Shown here in pieces: positions 1 through 13,500 of a stretch of 64,000 nucleotides of DNA (position 1 is the first letter of the stretch; each line of letters starts with the position of its first letter). Under the pieces are notes generated by a model, which saw only the letters and a program-made list of their open reading frames with translations, had not been told where the DNA came from and made no database searches. The position numbers were made by a program, and so were the translations under genes. The DNA is from Styela clava (Eukaryota; Chordata; Ascidiacea; Stolidobranchia; Styelidae): assembly GCF_964204865.1 (NCBI RefSeq), contig NC_135252.1, forward strand, positions 15,211,383 through 15,275,382, written 5' to 3'.

Positions 1-759
1 GATGAGGAAAAAGAGGAGGAAGATAAAGACTCAAATGATCCGGAAGATGCTATAAAAGATGTTGAGGATCTCTCGGTGATTCATGATGGGAGTGACGTGG
101 ATGAGGCAGAAGAAGATGGAGGAAAAGAAAGTAGTGAAGGGGAGGAAAATGATGATGTAAGCAATCTTGGTGATACATTAATGGCAAAAGCGAAGCGAAG
201 AGCGAAACGAAAAAGTTCTGAGAGCGCTACCAATCTGGCAAAAAAACTCCGATCTGCTTCTGTTGATGAAGTAAGCATACCACCTGAGCCGGAAGGAAGA
301 TGTTCAAGCAGTTTACAGGATAAAATTACTAGATTTATGGAACGGAAAGTGACACATGGGGAGGACTTAAATCAAGCGATTCAGTCACGAAAAGATTTTC
401 GCAATCCTAGTATTTATGATAAACTGATTCTATATTTAGGTATTGATGAATTAGGAACTAATTTTCCACCTCAGGACTATAATCCAAAACGATGGAGAAA
501 AGTTCCTAAATATGACGAACTTGCAAGAGCTCAACGTGAAGATATGGCCAAGAGGGAGAAAGAGCGTAAAACTAAGGTTGAGTTTGTTACAGGAACAGTT
601 AAAAAGCCATCTTCAACCTCAAGTCAAGGTGGTTCTGGGGATCCGGTAAAAAAATCAAAATGGGATCAGCAAGGTTCGAGAAGTTCCACAGAAAAAATTT
701 TGACTCATAAAACAACTGTTATACCTGCTGTTGGGAATATTAAAAAACCCAAACCCTGA
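1..759 (+). CDS. SAP30BP: SAP30-binding protein (SAP30BP/HTRP), 3' part; 5' end outside window
   Basis: The frame is open from base 1 to TGA at 757-759, so this is the C-terminal ~252 residues and the true start lies upstream. It opens with an acidic, low-complexity Asp/Glu stretch, then a Lys/Arg-rich segment. The conserved HCNGP core follows: PPEPEGRC, LQDKITRFMERK, the block FRNPSIYDKL, then IDELGTNFPP and EFVTGT. It ends with a KSKWD motif and a TTVIPAVGN-type tail, the same order as vertebrate SAP30BP. SAP30BP is a nuclear protein first described as a SAP30/HDAC partner and later as a splicing cofactor of RBM17 for short introns (family knowledge). No intron interrupts the 759 nt seen here. 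It is the upstream, same-strand neighbour of SART3, ~770 bp away. Confidence 0.93.
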   Translation, partial: DEEKEEEDKDSNDPEDAIKDVEDLSVIHDGSDVDEAEEDGGKESSEGEENDDVSNLGDTLMAKAKRRAKRKSSESATNLAKKLRSASVDEVSIPPEPEGRCSSSLQDKITRFMERKVTHGEDLNQAIQSRKDFRNPSIYDKLILYLGIDELGTNFPPQDYNPKRWRKVPKYDELARAQREDMAKREKERKTKVEFVTGTVKKPSSTSSQGGSGDPVKKSKWDQQGSRSSTEKILTHKTTVIPAVGNIKKPKP

Positions 760-791
760 TTTATTGTAGTTTACGTTACACCATGTTGTCT

Positions 792-797
792 AATAAA
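792..797 (+). terminator. Poly(A) signal of SAP30BP
   Basis: AATAAA lies 33 bases after the SAP30BP stop codon, a normal distance for a compact invertebrate 3' UTR. Confidence 0.6.
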
Positions 798-1475
798 TGA
801 ATATAAACTGACACATATCCCCTGCCACCTAGTCGACCAAAATCACATCTTAATACCTCCTTTTGTTGGTATAGGGGACTTTGGTCGTAGGAGTGCAGCC
901 TCTTGTAATTTTGCATATTTACTAAGGCAAATGTATCCATTCAAACATCAAAGCATTCAACTTATACCAGTACTCAATGATACTATATAATGATATAATC
1001 ATTTTATCTTTACATTTGTTTTTTTGTAAAGTTGACGGTAATTTTTAATTCATTTTTTTGGCATTGAAATTTGTGATGTATTATGACAGGAATGATAAAC
1101 AATTGTTATGGGAGGATATATATTCAAATTTATGTATTCGATAGGAAGAATTTTTTTTAAAACTACAATGTGTTATGTACAATATGTAATATTTTGTAAC
1201 AGGAGGTTTATAGCAGACTATATTTACTGCACTAAATTAGGAATGCCAGAGGAAGTGAATTTGTTCAAAATTGGAAATAATTTTTGCTTGCAAATTGTGT
1301 TTCGGATTATTCGGATTATTCGAACTGCCTGTAAAAAATAATTCAATAAAAGCAATATTTTGTTGATCTTGAGTACAATATGGTATATTTTCTGATTTAC
1401 AAAATAATCATACTTGTCGGTATTGGATTCTATGGTTAATATTTTTATTATTTTGCTTACAATATACTATTAAAA

Positions 1476-1495
1476 ATTGCATCTTTTTGTTTTAG
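1476..1495 (+). promoter_or_regulatory. Strong 3' splice acceptor upstream of the SART3 start
   Basis: A T-rich tract ending in TTTTGTTTTAG (AG at 1494-1495) lies 32 bases before the SART3 ATG, with no obvious donor nearby. It could close a 5' UTR intron or be a spliced-leader trans-splice acceptor, which tunicates use. The sequence alone cannot separate these. Confidence 0.4.
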
Positions 1496-1527
1496 TCTTC
1501 TATATTCTTTGTTATAAAGTCTTAAAA

Positions 1528-4500
1528 ATGGAGGTTGAGGAGAGAATGGAGGAGGAAGATAAAGAAGAAGATGAATTATCAAGTGATGAGGATGTTGAGG
1601 AAGAATCCTTGAAGGAAATTGAGGAATTGAATGAGAAAGTATTTCATTTGATTTTTATTCAACAAAATGTTATAGTATAGATCAGAGATGGCGAAGATTT
1701 TTGTACTGATTGGCTTACTCATTAGATTTTTATCATGAAAACGAAAAAGTGAGCCGTAGATTTAATCAATGTCTGCATCAATGAGGCACTTGACGTTTCA
1801 TTTTTCATTACACATATTGATAGATTTAACTGAGGCGGTCTTATAGCAAATTTTTTCCTCATTTGAAATATGTTGAAACGTTTTTTTTTGCAATAATCCG
1901 TGACTTTGTGACCTGCGGGTCAGTGGTTTGTCATCCATGGGATAGATACTCTTGGTTTGTTTGTAATCTTTGGCCTTTCAACCCAATGTAAATAATCATG
2001 TATAGCACTGATATTGTAAGGTGCTTCAATTTTTTACCAATATACTCGTAATAAATATGGTTATAAACGCAGATTAGAAAAACATCAACATACAATAGGT
2101 GTCAGTAGTATCGAGAATAAAATAAGCTGTTGTCCACTTATGATTCGAAGCAATGTAAGATTTAGAATTGGCCCATTGTAAAGTTTTTATTTCTATTTGG
2201 TTATTTACCTTGTATTGTTTTTAGTTGTCCAGATCTCCATTCGACTATCATTCTCACATCACAATTATTAAACTTCTGAGAAAAACTGGAGAACTTGAAA
2301 AATTAAGAGATGCTCGTAATGTTATGGCAAAGATATTCCCACTAACTCAGGTAAGACTGAAATATTTGTAAATTGTATGAAAATTTACGGCGCCAGTATA
2401 CTATGAGATCAATCGCTTTTTCTCCAACTTAAACCCCAGACTGTAACTCGATAGGCGACATAGGTGGATGATCTCATGATATAGCTGCACCAAAATTTCT
2501 TCTCAGTGGAACTAATTTATGTAAATTGTCATAGTTTATATCTGTGGTTTCCAACCTTTTCTCGATAAATTCCTCTTTTTGCCTATTTTGGACAACTTCA
2601 TTCCTCCTTTACTATGCATAAAAACTATGATCGATTATTTGTGCAATCTTAATAGGTCTGAAATTAGAGCTACGGGCAACTGGCATGTTGGCTTTTGCAC
2701 AGTTTATATATATAGTTTATAATAAATTCATTAATGGGTATTACAACAATACTAATTAACCAAATCGATTTTGTGAAATTACATCATATACAAAGTGATA
2801 TTTTCTCCCTAAAATATCAAAATCCCCCCCCAAAGGGTAATTTTTCCTATAATATATTGTTAATTATCCTAGGCTCTCTGGTTGGAGTGGATTGAAGATG
2901 AAAAAAAATATGCGGAATCGGAAGAAGATCATAATAGAATTGTTGAATTATTTGAAAAAGCTGTCAAGGATTACATATGTGAGTTAAGCGACAATTTTAA
3001 TTCAATTGTATAATATATTATAGGCAATATGTTAGGTATGTTCAATTAGAATACAACATACTTGTGTTGGCATTTGGTTTGACATAACTGGTTTATTTTT
3101 TTACTTTCCAAGATATTGGCAATTGGGAATATATTCAGTATTCCACATTCGTAAATATTATTTCAAAATGCACTTTGATAATACGATAATGGCCAACCCT
3201 GACCATACTGCATAAAGGTGAAATTTATTTAGAATTTTTGACTTCAGTTAATATTATTTTTTTATATTTTCATTTTATTAGGTCCAGAGGTATGGCTTGA
3301 ATATGCTCAATATTCTATAAGATGGTTGGGTTCAGAAGATGGTTTGAATAGAATTCGTGATGTTATGGAAAGATCTATAACAGCCGTAGGCCTACATGTA
3401 ACAGAAGGTGCTGCGTTATGGGAAATGTACAGAGAGTTTGAAAATGCAATGTTACAAAATTTACAGGTTGGTTATTACTTACCAGTATGGCACGCATTGA
3501 GATTAAAACCTAACATTTGTATTTTTTATAGCTTTCTTGAATGTAACCTGTTTATTCCAGTTTTCGGTTGACTCTGTATTGTAAAAAATCTATCAAGGCA
3601 CATATGTTTCAAAATGTTTCTAACCAGTAATAGGTATGTAAAAGTTGCCTGCATACATAATGAGTCCAAATTACAGTATCAAATTTAATATAGAAACTAT
3701 TTATATTCATGTATATATGAGAAATGTGTAATCTTCCTCTAACTAGTTTTTTGAACTCTATATTTCAAATCAACAGCCTGCTCCTGGAAGTGTATCGACA
3801 GCCGAACAACAAGAAAAAATCAAAAAACAATCGAATAAAATAAAAACTCTCTTCAAGCGACAACTCGCCATTCCCCTGCTAGGTAAGTACAATGGACCAA
3901 TGGTAATACTGTTCTTGAACAAATTTATTTTATTTTATTTAAATAGCATAGATTGTAACTTGAAAGATAAACCATGGCTAACAATGACTTGTTGCTCTCA
4001 CAGTGTTTCAAACCATCATTAAGGTTTATCGCATACAACAATCTGATTTTCAAAATTACCGATAAAGAATTTTAGCCTAGTCTATCACAGCTATTTATAT
4101 ACTAATTTTTTATTACTGCAATTAAATTAAAACTCCTAGGAAGACAGAGTAATCATTGAATTATCTGATTTATATTTAAGTTACCGAAACACAACTGAAA
4201 ACTAATGAATAGAGTTCAAAAACGCGAAAACAAGGTAATGTTTAAGACCACGCTTGAAAATCTGTCTGAGTGAAAAAAGTGTCTGAGCGGAGGCGAAAAG
4301 GGAGCATTGTTACGTCACTTTTTTCATCTTGCTGATTGGCCAATGTCACGAAGTAAACAAGAAAGTCGATGCTCGGGGAAAGGTCCATTTGTCCAGTTTT
4401 TTTTTGTATGAGGCCTATTCACAGAATTTGCTTTATTAAACCATGCTCTATGCAAGCAACTTTATTAATATTTTTTGCCCTAGTAATACCCTAGTAATAA

Positions 4501-7500
4501 AAATGTTGTAGACTATGTTATAGTTGAGGCTAGTATATTATTTAGATAAAGTCTTATGTTTTTTCGACGTTGTCGCGCAACATGCTGAACGTTAAGAATA
4601 CGCTCACCTCGGATTACCCTAACTAATCTCATACTCGACATAGACTGGTAACCGGACGAGAGGCTGTGGTTTGCCATACGATTAGGTATTGGCTTTCCTC
4701 TTCCCGGGGATAAATATGTAAATCCTACCCTAGATTCCTAATATTTTTCACTGTTTGGTTGAAATATTTTTTATTCAGATATGCAAACCACAATGCAAGA
4801 ATATATTGAATGGTGTGAAGATGAAATTGACTCAAACACTAAAGTTATGTATGAGAAATCACTCAAACAATTCGAAGAGTTGAAACCATTTGAAGATGCA
4901 TTGGTAAGAATTAATTTTCAATTTCATTATTTTTGGATGATATATTTGGACAAATTGTTATAGACTTGATGCTAATAATGGTGAATATTTACATCAGAGC
5001 CAATATTTCATCAATCAAATATTTTAGTGTAATACCATTAATATAGTGTATTACTTCTTAACTGTGTATTTTAAGCTATGGAATTAGAAATAGCAATTCC
5101 TATTTTTTGTGTTTAGCTGAGATGATAATACACATCTGGATTTTCAAAATATTGTATGATTTATTCATAACAATTTTTTTGTGCTTTTGAGTATGACTGC
5201 TATTGACAGAAAGTTTGCAGAAGTTTTACATGGGGGTTTCACTGTGCTAACATGGTTAATGTACTGATAAAGCAGTAATCGGGATTATTATAATTTTTAT
5301 ATGATAATCTTATGTTTCTCATTATTACTTATCGATCTCAAGATCGGTTTGGTAAGGTATTTGTCTGTCTGTCTATCTGTTTGATTGACTGTTAGGTGAA
5401 CACGATATCTCACAAAGGCGAGGTTGAATCTGCTCCAAAATTTGCATGTGCATTCATCTTATCTAGGACCAGAAGCCTATTGATTTTGGATGAATTATGT
5501 CACTATAGAGTCGTGAATCGAAACCGCAGTTTCGATCGATAAGTCTTCGGTCTCCGACCGATATTCTCGTTTTAGATGTTCATTTTTTTGAATATTAATA
5601 TAAGATTTTACATAATATATTAAAAACTATGTCAAACTCAAATGACTTATCATTTGCTTCCTTTGAATCTGGTAATCATTGCATTTTGTAACTCTTATCA
5701 TTGTATTTTTATCTTTTATCATTTTTCTTATCTACTGTAGCTACAGACTGCTTCACCCAAGTTAGAGGAATATCAAAATTACATTCAACATGAGATCAAA
5801 TTAGGAGCTCTGGAAAGAGTACAATGTATTTATGAAAGAGCATTGGTTGAAAATTGTTTGAATTCTGATTTCTGGATACAATATTTGAAATATATGGTGA
5901 GTTAGTTCAGTGTGAAAGATGTTATAGATGGTATTTTATAGTTTTTTAACTATAAGATTCCTATAGTTCCGCTTAAAAACTCTTCTAAGTCTAACCCAGA
6001 TCAGTTCACTGTAATATGGTAATTGACTAACGCTGATTTATTATTCAAATGACATCAAACAACTTACAGTTACAAGCATATAGAAAGTTATTTAATTTTA
6101 GAATATCAATATTTTTAATTCATTTTTACTCATTTTTTGATATTTGTAATATCAAATTTTATTCTTGTTTACTAGAGTTATCAGATTCACTCGCCGAAAT
6201 TACTGGTAGATGTCCATCTCAGGTCAGTCAGAAATTGTCCATGGACCGGTCAATTGTGGGTTTTATACTTATTAGCACTGGAGAGAAATAATGCAAATAA
6301 AGAAAAGGTAATGTTTTTACTTTTCAAAAATTCAAATTTGCAGAAGTAAAAGCTTTATGCCGAATTTCAACTTCGAAATATTATTTTAGTTGAATGATGT
6401 TTTCGAAGAAGCGCTATCTTCCGGATTTACATCAGCTAGTGAATATGTTGTATTATGGAGGACAAGATGCTCTCAAATAAGGAGAAGAATTTCTAATGGT
6501 AAATTGATTCGTAGTATGCTCTTTTATATATATTATTTCCCGTTTTGTTCTACATTTTATTCTTGTTTCAACATATTTTTACTCTACTTTATCTGTTTAT
6601 TAGTTTGCCATATATTCTTTATTGTTCATTATTTGACACCGATCATTTTGCTGAATTGTTGTTGTATAGTTTGTTATTGTTGGGTAAAGTCTTTAGAAGG
6701 CTATTAGTTTTTTTTTTTTAATTTGTTAGGACCAAATATTTTCCCCCAAATTTTGTTGGTGAATTTTGAGTCATGTGAACGCTTTTTATGACATCTTGGA
6801 ACACTTATATGAGCTTCAACCTTTTTGTCCATATATTTATGCATTGCTGTCCTGTTTGGGTAATATGCACCTCAAAGTGTCAAGCTATACGTTGTATTCA
6901 GGTTCAGAAGAAATAGAAGAATTAAGAGAAACCTTTGTTAAAGCAACTAACTACATCAATGATAAATTATATCCAGGTAACATGGTCTTAATTTTGCGTT
7001 TGACTCAGTTTGAGGGTCAGAAGTTGTTTTTCCGTCAATGTTCTACCAATGGCCGGAAGGCTCCAGCCATTGACTCGAATGAGGTTGGACACGAGTTACC
7101 ATTTATCAGAGACTTTTAGTGGTAAAGTGGCAAAAAGTTTAGTGCTTGATAAAATCGGTAGTTGAACACCAATCCTAAATGAATAATGTTCGACTACGGC
7201 GATATCACTGTGGTTCATAACAGGTTTACAAATATTAAAACAGTGTGCAATTTTATGAAACTCAACAAATGCGAGATTTTGTACCTGCTGTCTGTATCTG
7301 ATTACAGTATTACAGTTACAGACATCTGTAAATGAACATTCATGTATGTACGTCCATAAATAACGTTACATTTTGCACATACTGCACACCGCCTAGGCCT
7401 AGAGGGGAAACTTCAAAGATTATTGAGTTTTATTCTCAGGGCAGCAGGTCGTGAAGGTGCCACCGAGTCCACAGAGTCCTGGTTATATGGTGTGATTAAC

Positions 7501-10500
7501 TTCCTTGATTTACTCCAGAGCATCATTTATGGTCAATGCCTTTGGATGACTTTCCATCATTTTTCGGACTGCGTTCAACAGGGCTATAATATATGGCCTT
7601 GTGTAATAAGCATGGCTGACTGTTACCTCTATTGGATAAATGTCTTCTGTCATAATGTTGCATACTGACAGGTATTGCTATTATTTCCAGCATTTGATGA
7701 CACCGGAGATGACAATTATTCAATGTGGACATTCTGGGCAAGATGTGAAGCTGGATGCTTAAAAAATCATAATAAAGCTGTTGATATTTTACAAACACTA
7801 ACTCAAGACAATGCAGATGCGAGAAGAAAAATTTGTATTTGGAGGGAATGGTATAATATTGAAAGGTATGATGTATTAAGTGCATAATAAACTGGATAGG
7901 ATTTTGCATGTTTATCTGGAGGAGAGAAAAATTGATATGACGCTCAATCATGTGGCGAAACATGGTCTCTCAGGTAAGGGATTAGTTAAGTCAGGTTATT
8001 TGTTTCAGATGCGTGGACTTGAGGGAAATATGTTATTGTTACTAATTTTGCATAGCTTGGTTCTTCAATTACATTTTCTTGTAGTTCCTCAATTTTGCTT
8101 GGTAAGAATTTCTAATAGTTTAGTTACCGTAGATTTTGTTTGATGAGGATTACCTGCGTTGACGTTTTTTAATCCCGATAGTTTTAGGTTTTCTTGATTT
8201 CTATCAAAGTTATTCAAGAATTAGTATGATCAAATCGTACCCGTGTCTTGCATTTTTTTTTGATATAACATAACAAACCAGACTCAAAAAGTTTTTATTC
8301 TATATTGAAAGTAAACCATAGCAAATACAAATAAAAGTCTAAGGATATACTGCTTAATATAGTTTTCCAAATGGAATCGGCCAATAATATACATACCATT
8401 TGTTTCTATTGTGTCTCCATTAAGACTCCAGCTGTATTTTAATTGTCGTTTTAATTCAAAGTCACATATTATAGTATTTTTCAATATTTTAATTCTATTC
8501 CAGGTTGTATGGCGGAGATGACAAACTCGATAAATGCAGATCTATATTACGACAAGCTGTACAGAATTGCGCAATACTTCCTAACAGTGAAAGAGGGGGA
8601 ATACCAGATGCAGAAGTTGCTTGTGAGATGCTACTCGATTTCGAGAGAGAGTTTGGTAATATTGAAGAGATGGATGAATCGAGGAGGCGTGTCACAAATA
8701 AAATGTCAAAGGTCACTAAAAGGAGAGAAAAGGTGGGATATTCATTATGGGATGGAAAAGGAAACAGAATCATAGGGCTAATCGAATATTTAATTCGATA
8801 GTGTGAATTTATAGTTACTAGTCTCAGAATTGCGTGATTTGGGTTGTTAGAGGAAACTTTTGCTAACTAGCTGCTTTGTGAAACCGGCCCTTCCTATAAC
8901 ATAGAGCAGGGCTCTCCGAACTGGCGGTCCCGCCCTCGGTGGGAGCGTTATGTTTTGAGAACGTTATGAATTAAAGTATTGACAAGGAAACATCTCAAAT
9001 AGTTGAGAAAAACCGATGCTGACTGGACGTGACGAAGCTGAACATTACCCTGAGTTGGCTGAACCCTCGAGTCGGCCAAGAAAATTTTATTCAAAGAAAT
9101 AAAGAAGTACGCCTCTCCCAGCCAGAACAAAACCAAATTAGACGAGTCATCATGCTTGACGGAAATATTGTTATGCAACAACTTTGCTCTATGTTCAAAG
9201 AATATGCTGACGAATTATAGGCTAACGGTACTGAGGGAAGTTGAATCTGAATAAACCTGAGCAGTTAGTAGTTACAGGGGTTGATAAAAAATGCAGTGGA
9301 ATAGTAATTGTTCCATTAATGGCAGTTGAAAAGTATGTGAGTTTACCATGTTTTTATTTTAGTTCCTAAGGGTTGTGAAAAAATTTGGCTATGTCATGTG
9401 GGTCCTGATGAAAAAAGTTTTAAGAACCTCGTGCATATCATTGAATCATGAGATTCAAACCTGGAAATTTCGTGCTGAGTAAATGATTGTTGATGTGATA
9501 GCGTGCAAATGAGTGTTTTGTGATATTAGTTTGTATGAAAAGTTTTTTATGTAGGCTACTATTTATATTCACAGGATGCTGCTTCTGCCTCTGCATACAT
9601 CCAGCGTCCTAGAAAAAAGGAATGGCAACCAAGACAACAGAAGGGAAACAAACAATCTGGACCAATGAAAAGAAAAAGTTCTGGAGAAGACAAAAGTCAT
9701 GATAAAAAAGGTGGATGCCATTATTATTGAGGCTTGTATATAGTTTAGTTCACTCACTCAATATGAATCATTTGATCTTCATAAAAAATGATTCTCCGGT
9801 ACACTAGCAGCTTAGCCTTTTGGCATACCTTGAGGACATTTGTTGATTTGAAAGTAGGAAATTCTAATCAATTATAGCCATTCAGTTAGCTCATTATTGG
9901 CTTAGTCCTAGCTTTCAGCTTCGTTCTTAGCTTTGTATTTTGTCTCTCTCTTAAACTTATGTTTATCAATATCCCAGGAGATCATGGTGGATATCATGAA
10001 GAACAGAAACGAATGAAAACTGAGGAATCTCCTTCAACATCAAGTAGTGGATTCAAGACTCCAGCAGGTTTGTTGTTTTTTTTTGTAGCAGATTGTGTCA
10101 TTGATAACTTGATGAATAAGAATTTTGGAGTGTCACAATTTTGGAAGTTTTTTCCAGCTTGCTGAGAATTTATATGAAAAATTTTTTTTGAATTATTCTC
10201 AGGTTAAATCTATATTTATTCTGTAAATATGTAAAGGGCTCAGGAATATGTTAAATGGGAAAATGACAGTGCTGTATTAATTTTTTAGGCCTTCCAGTAC
10301 GATACGGTAATGAATCAAAATCTCCATCCAAACCAACAGCAGTGTCCTCAACAGGTTCAAGTAAGTGAATATTATTTTCGTCAACTGATATATTTTTATA
10401 AAAGAAAGCTTATTACTTATCGATTTTAATCGGTAAGTATGTTGATAGGTATTTGTCTGTCTGTATGTCTGTCTGTCTGTTAGATGCACGCGATATCTCA

Positions 10501-13500
10501 CGAAAGCGAGATTAAATTTGCTCCAGATTTTATTTTGGGCGAATTATGTCGTATAATTAGCGAGTTATTAATTAATTGGTGATGGGATACAAGGTGTCAC
10601 TATGGAGTAAGAGCGCTGTTTTGGGGGATCCCCTAACTTTCGATCGATAAGTCTTCGGTCTCTGACCGATATTCTCGTTATTGTATTACTATTGTTTTTA
10701 GAACCTCCACCAGGCTTCAAAGGTCCACCTCCTGGATTTAAAAATAAGCCGCCTCCAGGGTTCAAGGGTCAGATTATGCCTTCTGATCGGAATAATAACA
10801 AATCACAAGGTGATTATAAAAGTTATATTAATTATTGAAATTTGAGTGTATTTTTGTAATAGTTTCAATTTTGATTTAGAGTGTAATGTACGATATTTGA
10901 AATGTTTTTTATAGTTCGAGGTAAAATATGGTATACACGGAAGCCTTGCTTGGGATCAGAGCTGTGTATCCAGAGAAAAGTTACAAACGACTTAAAATTG
11001 GGTTGAAAAAATCAAATTCTAAAAACGAAAATTTAGGCTGTTGGGAGCGTTTAGTAAACTTGATGCTTTTTGACTTCCTTTAGAAAATTTCAATTAGCGT
11101 TTTATTATCATGAAGAATTTGAAATCCCGACTCTGGAGAATTCCAAATTTCAAGTCCTTTTTCTGGTTTAAGGATTTCGAAAATAAGACTCAGACCCGAT
11201 TACAAACATGTTAAACTCGGACTGACTCGACACTCGACAGCCCTGTTTAGCTGTTTATATATTCGGTAAATGACAAGCAATTTCAATGCATTATTATTTT
11301 ATAAAGATTGAAATTTTATTCTTAAATTACTTTATTTGGCAAAGTCATGATGTATGATAAACTATGAGTTTTGTAAAGATTTTTCTGAAGTATTGCTAAT
11401 CAACTAAAGATATATGACCAATTTTCAATTTCTTTCAAATTCAATAATTTGTGCATTCTTACAGAGTGCTGCTGTATGTGGTAAGATAACTGTGTATTTG
11501 TTATTTTGTTTTTTAGATATATCTTCCCATGATGCTGAACCTGAATCAGATAATAAAACTATATTCGTCAGCAATCTGGACTTCAAACTAGAAAATATAG
11601 AAGAGAAATTACAGGAGGTTAAATATCACATTTCTTATATTAATAAGATATAGCATGTTTTTTTGGGGTTGAATAAAAACATATAAAGTTGATATTCAAA
11701 CAGTCATATATTTTATAATTTATTTAAAATATATTTCGAATCTTTTTTAGGCTTTTCTTTTAACATCTTCACTCGTAAGAAGGTTCTTCACAAGTTTCCA
11801 CTAATGCATGAAGAGTTACATTTTTATCAAGGACATGAATTTTTTCAATTTGGCATTGCCCACTTAATTTGGTATACCCTGAATGAGATGGTTGCATGGG
11901 GTTTAAAAATGTCATACATTTATACTCCTATATAGACTTTTACATGCTAAGTACCAGGCGATAATAGCAGCCACTCAGCCAGAATATATATATATATATA
12001 TATATCAAGTTTTATCAATTCAATCAATTTTTGGAACAGATTTTCAGTAAGTGCGGAAAGATTGATGAAATTCGTGTTGCCAGAAGTCACAATGGAAATT
12101 TCAGAGGATTTGTTTTCATTCAATTTACTGATGAAAATTCTGCAAAAGAAGCTTTAAAATTAGACAGACAGGTTTGTACATTTTTCGAATTAGGGTGAAA
12201 TAAAACTGAATGATGCATTTATGTTTAATATCGAATTTTTTTTGTTTTTCAGCATATAAACACTCGTCCAATGTTTGTATCTCCTAATGTTGATAAGAAA
12301 AAACATCCAAATTTCAAGGTAAGCTTATGTTTTTTTGGCACACGATTTTCTGTTCTTTTTCAAGCTTGAGTTGTTAATATGAATCTGGATAAATGGCCCC
12401 TAAACGTTTTCACACTTGACACTATTCTTTATTTTGGTATACTAAATACTAAAGTATCAATTTCTTATAATCTTATATCAATTTTATTGAATTGAATCTC
12501 CTATTCTTCTTTTAAAAGATAATTCAGGGATACTCTTTGAAATTTTTTCCGATGTTTATTCGAATAAGGTGCATATCAAGCAGTGCACCCTGTAAATCAT
12601 TTTTAACAGCAAGAATATAAGTGATTACACGCAAATGTAAAGTGAAAAATTTGACGCTCATTTTTTTTTGTGGTTCTGATACTGAGCTCTCACTTGGATA
12701 ATAAAAATAGATTGCTTTGTTATAATTTGAACATCCTTGAGTTGGATTTCACATTTGAATAAAGAAGAAGTTTAAAAGTCAGTTCATCATATCTCAAAAT
12801 CTTTATCTGCTATTGTTCTCATCGATTTTTTTATGAATTTAGATCTTCAGATATGAAGTAGGATTGGAAAAACACAAGTTATTTATTTCCAATTTATCAT
12901 TCAAAACGACAGAGGAAACATTGAGAGAAGAATTTGGCAAACATGGAACGTTGAAAGCGCTGCGTATCGTGACAAATAGAAGTGGACAATCTAAGGTAAT
13001 TTTCAATCGCCACAGTTATCTTGACTGTCTTGTGTGTGACTGATTTTGTGTTTATCCAGTCATGATCATTTCTTGAACTGATTAACTGTTTCTAATGTCA
13101 TAGAAATGAGGAAACACAGTAGTATAAGAGCATTAATAGTGAATAAGAGTGTGACTGGTGTAATGTTGATTCCAAGTCGAGTCAATCACCGAGTCTCATT
13201 TTCTTATTACTTGAGTCACTTCATGGTGACTTGAGTCTAACTCTAGCCTAGTCAATAATTCAAGCTTCTCTGACAACTTATACTTATTTTTTGGTATGAA
13301 TATTGCTCAAATATACCATTTTGGTTGATTCTTTGGTTGTTCATAGTAAAATCTGCTGATAGTTACTCGTCTCATACATTTCACTACTACTTTTTGTCAT
13401 ATAACAGGGTTTGGCATACTTGGAATATGAAAATGAATCTGAGGCAGCTCAGGCTTTATTAAAAGTTGATGGAAAAGAGATTGATGGATTCAATGTTAAG

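Larger units (their letters stand above)
760..1527. other. SAP30BP-SART3 intergenic spacer
   Basis: This is 768 bp of AT-rich sequence with no convincing gene. It holds the SAP30BP poly(A) signal and, at its right end, a pyrimidine-rich tract ending in AG just before the SART3 start. Short open frames at 1108-1341 have no family features and look like chance. Confidence 0.6.

Noticed and set aside
9029-9220. 63-codon plus-strand frame in SART3 intron 12
   Set aside because: It lies wholly in the intron between two well-supported SART3 exons and shows no family features. A decayed transposon fragment is more likely (a CTCTCCGAACTGGCGG end is nearby).
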